A stretch of DNA of 64,000 bases from Chlorops oryzae (Eukaryota; Arthropoda; Insecta; Diptera; Chloropidae). Made by a program: the position numbers and the translations under genes. The notes beneath the pieces are model-generated. The model had not been told where the DNA came from. It saw only the letters and a program-made list of their open reading frames with translations, and did not search any database. Positions 1-9,655 of this stretch are shown here, one piece after another. Positions within the stretch are counted from its first letter, which is position 1. Each line of letters starts with the position of its first letter. The DNA lies in assembly GCA_020466095.1 (NCBI GenBank), contig CM035807.1:21498985-21562984 (forward strand). Direction: 5' to 3'.

Positions 1-1187
1 AGCACATATTATCTGCAAAAGCAAAGAGGGAGAACGAAGCGAAATGAAATGAAATGAGCAAAAAAAAAAAAAAAAGAAAAGAAATATTGAACATTAAGAC
101 TCGAGAACGCGTTCTTTGCGAATTGATTTCATTCGAATTCTTCTGAGTTAGATATTGTTATATCGCTTCTTATCGCTTCTAGTTTTTTTTTTTTCATTAA
201 TTTTTTTATTAATTTTTATTTCTTTAATTTGGTTTTTGCAAACTGCATTCGGCAAAAGTAAAATCAAAATCAACAAGAGTCGTTATCGGGCGCTTTTAAT
301 CGTTGATCGCGCATTTTTAATTCACTTTCGCTGAGCGATGAAATCGAAAGTGTTGCGACCACACGCGTTCTCTGCACATAAAAACAAACAAGTACTCACA
401 TACAAGCACACAAACATTGACAGCGTAAATATTTGCATTTTGTAGTGTCTCAACACACATGCGGTTGACGTTTAGTGAATTGCGATCGATCAATGATCAC
501 TGATCGGCGATCGTCGTTGAGCGGTTTAATTTGATTTATTATTGACGCTACAACTCGACTGCATCTCATTGACAGCCAATTTCATTGACACCTGTTGAGA
601 ACGGTCGGTGATCCTGCTTGATTATAAAGAGTTTTATTTTCTGTTGCATTTTTCAGAAGAGATTTTATTTGAATTTTAATAAGTTTTTAATTAATATTTC
701 TCCTTTTAATTTGAAAGTAATATGCATGAAATAATATGTAATTAAAAAATAATATTAAATAATATATTGATTAACTGCAATTACGAATGTTTTATACAAT
801 ATGTAAACAAAGTAAAAATAGATTCTAATCACTCGAGAGATTCTAAAGAAGAAAAAGTTTTAAAAAAAATACACACAGAGCCAAATAGAAAAGAGACCGC
901 ATAAGAAAGTACAAGCCAAAACCGTGAGAGAATCAAGAGGTCGTGATTTTTTATCATCGTTTCACCTAAATCGATTTTTTCTTAATGTCCTTTATCCAGT
1001 TCACAGCTCTTTTCACGTCTTTCTTCGTTTACTTCATGATTGACCCATTGCTGATAGATCTTCTCTCTTGCCCAGTTCTCGATCCAGCAATCGCATATCA
1101 ATGTATCCCTCACAGTGCCGCTCTGAGCATTTGCCCGCCCTGCCACCTTCTTCATAAAGCACCCTTTTTTGGATTGGTTCCTGGTAC
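1..1187. other. non-coding stretch at the left edge
   Basis: AT-rich with no supported gene. Features of note: A and T runs, and a cluster of GATC-containing palindromes at 483-516 (GCGATCGATCAATGATCACT). A stretch near 1080-1150 (CCCTCACAGTGCCGCTCTG) recurs at about 44925-44970, so part of it is a decayed repeat. Confidence 0.5.
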
Positions 1188-1965
1188 CAGTGTTGCCAGA
1201 AGAAAAATAAAAATTCCCTACAAACTACATAAAAATTCCCTAAAGTTCTTTACGCAGCAAAAAAAATCTTTACGTTTTTCCCTACGAAAAATATCATTAA
1301 ATTTTCTAGAATAATATGCCTCTTCCATATTAAATTGTGTTAGTGGTCGTGAATAGGGTAGGGTACTAGTTTTGTGAACCTATAATGTCTTTTGAATTCA
1401 TTTTTGTTCGTAAAAAACAAAAAAAAAACATTTTTTCTTGGGTAAATCCATATTAGCACACGAGTATGGCTCGATTCTTTTGGTAGTTATTCGAATCGAC
1501 TTAAATGATTAAATATATTTAATTTTGACCTCATATTATTTCACCTTTTTATTAATTTCTATACTTACACAATGATCAATCTCAGCCAAAATGGAAACGG
1601 CTAGTCGCGGCTCCTGAGTCACACATACAGTAATATATGTCGCCCAATTCCGTGGAACTTTGTGAAATAACGATGCCAAAGTAGAGGTGACATAATATCG
1701 AGAGTTTTTTAATTTGTAGACTATCGATGAATACCGATAGTGTTTACTGAACTTTTTTACACGAGCACAGTTTGGCTGGCATAAATTTTCTTGTCGTTCT
1801 AATTATTTAACAAGCAAACTTCTTGGAATTGTATGTAATATTTAAGAAATCTAAAATTCCCTACATTTTGCCGATTTGGAAAAATCTGTCCTTTTTTCCC
1901 TACAAGCAATTTTTCTCCCAAAAAATCCCTAAAATAGGGAAATTTCCCTACGAATGGCAACACTG
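1188..1965. mobile_element. non-autonomous hAT-type element
   Basis: 778 bp with perfect 11-bp inverted repeats CAGTGTTGCCA (1188-1198; complement at 1955-1965) and a perfect 8-bp target duplication CCTGGTAC (1180-1187 and 1966-1973). The ends are full of the phrase TTCCCTA. No transposase frame. The size of the duplication and the CAGTG ends point to hAT. Confidence 0.88.
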
Positions 1966-2094
1966 CCTGGTACCTTCAAATTGAAAGCTTTTTTTGTTTA
2001 ACACTGATGTTTCTTTTATGAATTTTTCAACAATAGATGCATCACTGTAACTGTCAAAGAATTAGAAGGAATTGGGTTAGTTGAAGTAAAACAA

Positions 2095-3660
2095 GCTAGG
2101 GTGTTATAGTCAGGCAAACCTGACAATGCAATTTTTTATCGGAGGCTAAAATATAGGCTTTAACTCCAAATTTATATGAATTCACTCGAAAAACTCAAAT
2201 CTTGGCAGTTTTTTGGGATTTTTGTGACCAGAGGCTAGTATTCGTGGTACACTTAACAATGGACCGATCAGTAAAATTTTTGGAGAGGATCTTTATAACC
2301 AGGGTACGGAATTTTTTGACTTTTATAAATTTAAAGCATACTTTATGGAGTAAAAATTTTGTTCAACTCACATAAAGTTAAGATGCAAATTTATTTTTAA
2401 CTTCAATATTAATTTTTTTGAATATAGAAAAGCGGTTTGCAGTTGAACTTCGCTAAACTTATTCACAAAATGTTGATAAGAAAAAATTTTTGCCCCATAG
2501 AGTATGCTTTAAATTTATAAAAGTTGACAAAATCCGAGCCCTGTATATAACTTTAGAGAACTTTCGTTCAAGTCCCATTTAATTTTAAATTTTAAGAGAC
2601 AATTTTCGAAAATCACAACTTTGGCAAGCCCACATTTTGCCAATTTTTGTTTATTAGGTGCATTTCATGCCCAAAAATATGTTCGCACTTGGGCAAAATT
2701 GTATCAAAATATCTCGAAAACTAAATTTTAAAGGAATTTTTATGATTGTCATAATAGATCGTTGTACTGGAGGTAGAGCTGGGCGCGTGAGTGATCTTTC
2801 ACGCACGCTCACGCACGCTCTTATTGCAAATCACGCACAATCACGTCACGTCCGTGAATGTGCGTGAGTTCAAATATCGTGATTTTCGCCGTGAGTGAGT
2901 GAAAAATTACGCACGCACGGGCTACTCACGGAAAAACATTAATTCATAAAACCAAAGTAGGCATTGAGTAGAAAATCACCAAAGAAAAAATTTTAATTTT
3001 AACTCAAAATTAATTTTTTTGAATATAGAAAAGGGGTTTTCAGTTGAACTTCGCTAATTTATTCTCAAACGGTCAAAAAAATTTTTGCCCATGGTATGCT
3101 TTAAATTTATAAAAGTGACAAAATCCGAGCCCTGTATATAACTTTAGAGAACTTTCGTTCAAGTCATTTAATTTTAAATTTTAAGAGACATTTCGAAAAT
3201 CACAACTTTGGCAAGCCCCATTTTGCTATTTTTGTTTATAGGTGCATTCATGCCCAAATCAAGTTCGCACTTGGGCAAAATTGTATCAAAATATCTCGAA
3301 AACTAAATTTTAAAGGAATTTTTAGTGCATGACCGTTACTGGAGGTACCCATAGAAATTTTCCGATCAATTCTATTCTTGAACTGGATCATACCGTGATG
3401 TTCGACAATACGTCTACCAAAATTGGTCAGCTGCCAATGTAGCTCAACTCCTCCTTCCATATGAAAAACTGTATATGGACAGGCAGAGGGACAGACGGGG
3501 CTATTAGTATTTCTGTATAGCGCCTTAATAAATTAAGACAAAATCTTTAAAAATCTCAGGCTATTGGCTCAATAATTATGCATATTTCTTATATAATATT
3601 TTACCTCGAATGGTTCTGGATTTCACACACAATCGAACAAACGGAATATAACGATTCGTC
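2095..3660. repeat. composite dispersed repeat with internal direct and inverted repeats
   Basis: The outer parts (about 2104-2290 and 3335-3655) resemble the element at 62243-62775: a CAGGCAAACCTGACAATG-like start, the phrase TACTGGAGGTACC, then GACAGACGG, and an end containing ACACACAATCGAACAAACG. The middle holds a direct duplication (about 2395-2745 against 3000-3340, diverged by many small deletions). The first copy is preceded by an inverted arm (about 2303-2367) matching 2475-2540, making a palindrome around AAATTTATAAAAGT. Confidence 0.65.
2770..2945. repeat. CACGCACG-rich low-complexity block
   Basis: Dense CACGCACGCTCACG motifs on the left and their complements (GTGCGTGAG, GTGAGTGAG) on the right, so the block is partly self-complementary. 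It separates the two direct repeats of the composite repeat. Confidence 0.6.
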
Positions 3661-4603
3661 CTTATAAGTACATACATGTATTCAGATTCAACTCTCTTCA
3701 AATAGATTATCTTAAAATAAAATAAATATTTTTTTTGCCTGAATTTAATAAAAACTCCGAGTTTGCTCGGACTTAAAAAGCTTGAGAGGATTTATTAGCG
3801 TTTAAAGTTTAAATTCGAAACTAATTATTTACGAGGGACAAGCTAAGAATTACAATCAGACAGATATGAGTATGTATACACAAACATCCATATAATTAAG
3901 CATACAAATGTACATGCTCGTACGTGAAGAATATTTACGCAAATGTGCAATAAAAGTAAACAGAATGAAATTCGCTGATTAGAAACTCAAATGAAAGTGA
4001 AATTGAGCACACACTCGAACTGTGTCGGCTTGTAGCACATATACGAGATTAGATACTTACTTACATACTTACTTACGTACTTACGATGTGATAATTACTT
4101 TTTTGATTATTTTTACACGACATCGAAATGTGTGTGGATTTATAAATATGTGCTAACTTCAAGCGAAATGAATTTATTATTTAATCTTTAAATTATTTTC
4201 CACTTGGCGATTAGTAAAGGGAATCAGTACCGAGTGTGAAAATATTTTTTTTTTTTTTTTAAGTTGTGCCATGAAATTCTTGAACGAATAAACGAATGAA
4301 TACTAAGTAAAGAACGCTGTCAGATCACTGTCCGTTTTGGATTTGTCCAAGGTTCAAAATTGGATAACTCACCTGCTCTTTGCCAAGCCCGATAAGGATG
4401 CTTTGATAGGCATTTGATTAGCTAAACACTTTCACTACCGTTGGGAGATTAGGTCCCAACAAAAAAAATTTAATACGGTATTAATAAATACTTTAAGTAA
4501 TGGCGTCCCATTGGCGATTTCTCTTTTCTTTCATGACTTTTTATCGTATTAGGTATGTTCCCGGACTGCACGAAACTGGCCGGGAACAGACCTATTATTG
4601 TAA
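3661..4603. other. non-coding stretch
   Basis: AT-rich DNA with no supported gene. It holds a short CTTA microsatellite (about 4050-4086) and a 16-base T run near 4245. Confidence 0.6.
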
Positions 4604-4832
4604 CCCTGCTGATTCCTTAAAAATTTCTCTGAATGATGCCTTAAGGGCAATTTGGTCCACGGTATGTATTCCATGCCAAATAAAATACATGGTAAATATA
4701 AGAGTTTCTGCTCTTTACGAAACAAATGTTCATGCCTGATTCATAAAGTAGTATAAATATCTCATCATTGTCCCGATATTGCCCTCACAAATCCTGCCTT
4801 TCGGAACAAATGGTCCTTAAGCACCAGCAGGG
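4604..4832. mobile_element. possible piggyBac-like MITE
   Basis: 229 bp with imperfect inverted ends starting CCCTGCTG (left CCCTGCTGATTCCTTAA; right complement CCCTGCTGGTGCTTAAGG). TTAA follows the right end (4833-4836) and GTAA precedes the left (4600-4603), so a TTAA target duplication with one change is plausible. No transposase. Confidence 0.5.
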
Positions 4833-5168
4833 TTAAATTAGTACAAAATTAGGAACACAAATGTGGAGAACCTAAAGCCAAAGGGAAATTTGGTGCCAAA
4901 AGCCCAGCTGGAATTTATTGCATGCATGACAAAAGTCATCAATGCAGCAGTAGTGACACATTCATCAGCAAAGACACCCATTGGTGCGACTTCCGATGAC
5001 TTTCTAGTAAAATTCAGGCCCCGATTTAGAAGGTGGCAAGCCGGAAAAATACGCTAAGCGGCACTGTGAGGTGCGGCAATTTCACCTAGATATGCGAAAA
5101 CTTTATCCTATTAGTGCCACCATAGGGGCGGGAAATTTCCAACTGGGGAGTCATTTTCAGACATGATA

Positions 5169-5367
5169 CAGCTGAAACTCTCTACAATGAATCTCAAGGG
5201 AGCGGGAAAAATTTCGTGATGCATACATACATATGTATATGTATAGAGACAGAGAATTCGTTATAAGGAGAAAGAAAGTCAATAAAAATGTAGCGAAAAA
5301 GCCTTAAAAAAATTCGCTATAGACAGAAATTCCTTATAGAGGAGTTCGTTATAGAGAGTTTCGACTG
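5169..5367. mobile_element. pogo/Tigger-like MITE
   Basis: 199 bp between TA dinucleotides. Ends are CAGCTGAAACTCTCTA and, complemented, CAGTCGAAACTCTCTATAACG. The interior repeats TTCGTTATA/TTCGCTATA. The mariner at 5370 sits exactly in its right-hand TA. Related short elements are at 15394 and 38488. Confidence 0.7.
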
Positions 5368-5369
5368 TA

Positions 5370-6657
5370 TTAGGTGTAGTAAAAAGAAATCCATTATTTT
5401 TGCATTAAATTGAGGGCTTTATTTTAGATAGTTAGAATGACCTGATTTAGGTCAAATATGCGCCGTTTTGTTCGATAACTTGTTGCCATTTTAAAGGTAA
5501 TTTCATTATGCCTCTCTCATAGAAGCCCTCCTTCCTATTAGCAAAAAATTGAGACAGTCGAATTTCAGAAGCCTCTCTTGAAGCGAATGTTTCACCAGCA
5601 AAATTGTTCGCCATTGACAGGAACAGATGGTAATCACTTGGTTCAAGGTCCGGACTATAAGGTGGATGCAGAAGAACCTCCCAACCAAACTCCCGGAGCT
5701 TCTGGCGAGTCACTATCGATGTGTGTGGCCTGGCGTTGTCCTGATGGAACACAATTCCTCTCCTATTGGCCAAAGCTGGCCGCTTATGGGCGATTGCTTC
5801 CTTCAGACGGTCCAATTGTTGACAGTAGAGTTCCGAGTTAAGAGTTTTGCCGTATGGGAGCAGCTCATAGTAGATAATTCCCTGCCAATCCCACCAAACA
5901 CACAGCAAAACCTTCCTGGCCGTCAATCCGGGCTTGGCCACCGTTTCCGCCGGTTCACCGTGTTTCGACCACGACCGTTTTCGCTTGACGTTGTCGTAAG
6001 TGACCCACTTTTCATCACCTGTCACCAACCGCTTCAGAAATGGGTCGATTTTGTTGCGGTTCAGCAGCGATTCGCAGATGGAAATTCGGTCTATGAGGTT
6101 TTTTTGCGTTAACTCGTATGGCACCCATACATCGAGCTTCTTTGTGTATCCAGCCTTATTCAAATGGTTCCAAACGGTTTTTTGTGCAATCTTTAGCTCT
6201 TTAGCAATCGAAACAGTGCTAACATGACGGTCGGACTCGATAATTTCCATGATTTTATCGACATTTTCGACAATTGGCCTTCCAGTGCGTGGTGCATCCT
6301 TGACATCGAAATTACCGGAACGGAATCGACGAAACCAAAATTGCGCATGATTGGCTGTTACAGTATCAGGTCCATAAACGCTATTCACATTTTCAGCCGC
6401 CTGGCTTGCGTTTTCTCCCTTATCGAAGAAAAACTGTAAAATGTAGCGAATTTTCTCTTTGCTGATGTCCATCTTTGACAAGCTCTCAAACAAAACTGAA
6501 TCAATCAATCAAAAAAGTGTCAAAAAAGATTTTTTAGTAGGAACTGTCATCTTTCTAATGCCCCCTAGCGGAACACGATCGGACTTATACAACGCGAGAT
6601 GCAGATAAATAACGCCATCTATTGGAAAAATAATGGATTTCTTTTTACTACACCTAA
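5370..6657 (-). mobile_element. mariner element, near-intact
   Basis: 1288 bp bounded by perfect 32-bp inverted repeats (left 5370-5401 begins TTAGGTGTAGTAAAAAGAAA; right 6626-6657) and flanked by TA on both sides (5368-5369 and 6658-6659), the Tc1/mariner target duplication. It carries one uninterrupted transposase frame. The left TA is also the end of a pogo-like MITE (5169-5367). A second, broken copy starts at 62884. Confidence 0.95.
5447..6508 (-). CDS. mariner transposase (D34D)
   Basis: 353 aa from the first ATG; the methionine at 6472 (MDISKEK) gives about 341 aa, close to the family's usual 345, and is the likelier start. The N-terminal helix-turn-helix DNA-binding half has FRSGNFDVKDAPRTGRP and WNHLNKAGYTKKLDVWVP. 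The catalytic acids are in TGDEKWV, HQDNARPH and PSDYHLF, with 34 residues between the second and third Asp. It catalyses cut-and-paste at TA sites. The style (VTGDEKWVTYDN, CVWWDWQG) resembles the mellifera/cecropia subfamilies. No stops or frameshifts are seen, although LEPSDYHLFLSM differs slightly from the usual LAPSDYHLF. Possibly still functional. Confidence 0.92.
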   Translation of the reverse strand: MIDSVLFESLSKMDISKEKIRYILQFFFDKGENASQAAENVNSVYGPDTVTANHAQFWFRRFRSGNFDVKDAPRTGRPIVENVDKIMEIIESDRHVSTVSIAKELKIAQKTVWNHLNKAGYTKKLDVWVPYELTQKNLIDRISICESLLNRNKIDPFLKRLVTGDEKWVTYDNVKRKRSWSKHGEPAETVAKPGLTARKVLLCVWWDWQGIIYYELLPYGKTLNSELYCQQLDRLKEAIAHKRPALANRRGIVFHQDNARPHTSIVTRQKLREFGWEVLLHPPYSPDLEPSDYHLFLSMANNFAGETFASREASEIRLSQFFANRKEGFYERGIMKLPLKWQQVIEQNGAYLT

Positions 6658-7619
6658 TATTTCATGTACATACTTACAATATTTTATTATCTTATGAAAT
6701 GGTTAAGGCAACTGCCTCTTAAGAATGTCCATCCATTCCAGTTGCGGATCTCGAAGTTGGCCTAAGGAGGGCCAAATCCTTGTAGGCTATAGTATAGGTT
6801 GTTGTAGAGGTCCTATCAATAGATCTAGGAAGTTTCAGTCGCCTCGGGCAAATTTTGAGGATATTAGCTATTACGTTATTACCAGATGCCATTCAAAGTA
6901 TACATATATGTACATACATAAGTACGTATGTATGTAAAAATACATGAAATTATTTAATTACATTGCTTGTTTTTCCTCTTGTGGTAACATTGGTCATGTG
7001 GCCGGCCGAATCAACATATTGGCTGTACTTACGTGGGCTTAACAACAACAACAATAACAACAGAAAATAGAAGTGACGCGTGCAAGAAAAATCACGTTCA
7101 CTGATCCGATGAAAGCTGATAAAATTAGAAGAAGAAAAAAATCCGTTTTCGTTTGTTTATTTATTATATGTACTAACTTTTTCGTCGCCACATCAAAAAA
7201 TAAATGACTTTGTGTATTCTAATCCGAAGAGCGCGCAGCGTACATACGCGAACACACAAACATAAGAACAAAGAATTTGTAATAAATTCACAGGCATACA
7301 CACGTACATACATACATATACCAGGCGAATTTTAGAAAACGAAAGTTTTGAACGTTACGCACCCAGGACGGACCCGAATCCCACCCGCTTCCAGCTATAC
7401 TGCTGTGATCCATTTTCGCCCCATTTAAATGAATTTTTGTTTTTCGTTTGCTTTTTTGTCTCTGTTCTATTTCGATACTTTTGGTTTCATGCGAAATTCT
7501 CAGGGGCAAACTGAGGCGTAGATCATCGTGTGGTTTCCTCATTTTGTTGTTTTTTTTTACTCTCATCTTTATCATTAGTTGTCCCAAATAATATATACCT
7601 ACATACAAAGAAACAGAAA

Positions 7620-7830
7620 TCGCGAAGAGAATACAAGAGTAATGTAATAAGCGTCGAAAATCAACAATAGACCGACGCCGACGCTCATTTTAGGCTCGGC
7701 AACGTCGCCGCGACGCACTGCGAACTTCAACTGTCGTTTTTACTCAAAACCTTCCGATCAGCCAGCATTGACGTGGACAGCGCTGTTGACGTTCGCCGCT
7801 TCGCTGCGCGCTTCATAACGCCATTGTTCT
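7620..7830. promoter_or_regulatory. CpG-rich patch, possible promoter region
   Basis: Clearly more GC- and CpG-rich than its surroundings (ACCGACGCCGACGCTC, GCAACGTCGCCGCGACGC, TTCGCCGCTTCGCTGCGCGC). It lies about 6.2 kb upstream of fru C1. It could be a fru promoter or first exon, but no TATA, initiator or splice donor can be assigned with confidence. Confidence 0.25.
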
Positions 7831-8990
7831 ATGTTCATTGTTTTTGTTTCTATCTCTGTTTCTGTTTTGTTTTTGTTATAAAGCTTGCAAAAAAGTTCTT
7901 TGACGTTTGTTTATTTTTTTATTTTTATTGTTTTTTTTTTGTTGTCATTCTCCAACCGGCACAATAACATTGTTTTCTCTCAACAATGCAAATTGGAACT
8001 CTATTCTCTCTCTCTCGCTCTCGCTCTCTCGCTCGAAGCCTAAACCGAGAGTGCTTTTGAAAAAGCTCTTTATCTTAATGACTGTGCGAACAAAAACTTT
8101 AGAAAATTCCGTTTTATGGACTTTTTCGCTTGATTTTTATCAAAATATTTTAGAAAATGGATGTAAAAATTTCTGGAATAAACTAGAATAAACTAAACTA
8201 AATCATGCTCTTCTGGGCGCATTGTTGCCAGGTGGTGGAAGGCAAATTTTTTTTTGCAGAACACGCAGAAATACCTTGTGCCACTACCCGGCACTGCTGT
8301 AAACCAGCCTACAACATGATATAACTCCAAGTTGATTTTATTTATGGCTTCCTAAATGAATTTACCATTGAATAAAGGATTAATCTCCAAAGACTACCAA
8401 TGCTTTTGAACATTAAAATCTCCGCTTTGACTGTAAGGGAACCCATCTTATTCAGTTTATGCTAATAATAATTTTAATTTGAAAAATGTCATAATTTCCC
8501 TTAAATTTCCCCCTAAAAATGCATCTATAAATTCTTGCCCCTAAATTCTCCTCTCAAAACCAAAACAGACCCTTAATCTACGGGAGGAATCCCTAAAAAG
8601 GCAATACTATCTAGAGGGAACTTTCGGCGTCAATGCCATTGGTGATTTTATGGGTACCTATAATTATACTTTTTCCACCCTATTTATTAATAACAACTGT
8701 GGCGTTTTAGGTACCTACAACTGAATCGAATTTGCAACGTATGAGAACTGGCTTTATAGTACAGCTATACAAAAAGTGTCAGACCCAGTGGTCTCACTTT
8801 ACTTATCATACGTTTTCGGGGTCGCTGATTCTGAATTTGAATCCTTAATCGGGTTTCTATTTCGCCGAAGCCTCCGAAAAGAATCCCAAAATCTCCACTT
8901 CTGGATGCCCTTTTGAGGTAGTGATGAAAACTAGACCTGTTGGAGCTATAAAAAATTTTAATTTGAATTCAGCGAGCTCGCAAACATATG

Positions 8991-9156
8991 CAGCCATATT
9001 CCCCGGGAATTTTCGTCCTAGAAATTTTTCTCTACGGAAAAAGGAAGAATGTGACGTCCCTCCCTATATTATACCTTCCCAGTTTGTATCAAATTGAGGA
9101 ATAGTTTTTTCAAATACGCAGCGAAAAATTCCCCGGGAATATTTAAAATCGGGCTG
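8991..9156. mobile_element. small inverted-repeat element containing TTCCCCGGGAA
   Basis: Left end CAGCCATATTCCCCGGGAAT; right end, complemented, CAGCCCGATTTTAAATATTC then CCGGGGAATT. A related segment occurs at about 52122-52350. No clear target duplication. Confidence 0.45.
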
Positions 9157-9655
9157 ATACAAAGTAAGCATGGTGAGAACCCTGGGTCTGAAAATTTTGT
9201 TATTTTGTGAGGCTGCGTAATCAGGAATGCCAAGTCAGCACGCTTTCAGGTTTTTCCATTTCAGCCGGCAAAAATTTAGTCAACCTGTCAAGTTTTAGGA
9301 GTGCGAAAGAAATTTTTAATTCAACCCTAGTATCAACCAATAAAAATTTAATCAATGTGATTAATGAATTTTACATTGATCCGATTTTACTAAAATGTTT
9401 TGAAGATTATGATTTTCGGATGATTCAAAAACTAGACATCAAACTCAATTATGATCTTTAAAAAAAAATTTACCTAATATCTTGCGCCTCCACTTTCCGT
9501 GGTCTCAAAAACATTAGCAAAAACGCCCGAGAAGAGGGCATCGCACTTCAAGAAAAATCAAGGATATAAAAGTAAAAACAAAAACAATATAATTGAAAAG
9601 GCAGATATAAAAACAAAACATGGCAGTGCATGACACTAAAAACGGACGTCCTATT

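Larger units (their letters stand above)
6660..9655. other. non-coding stretch with a GC-rich patch and decayed repeats
   Basis: No supported gene. It contains an AAC-rich tail-like run (7033-7061), a CpG-rich patch at about 7620-7830 (see separate entry), a CT-rich microsatellite (8005-8034), a decayed repeat from about 8215 to 8610, and a small inverted-repeat element at 8991-9156. Confidence 0.55.

Noticed and set aside
985..1314. 109-aa frame at the left edge
   Set aside because: Runs across the boundary of the hAT-type element at 1188 and has no protein family features.
5578..6439. Several + strand frames of 71-161 aa
   Set aside because: Antisense shadows of the mariner transposase on the minus strand.
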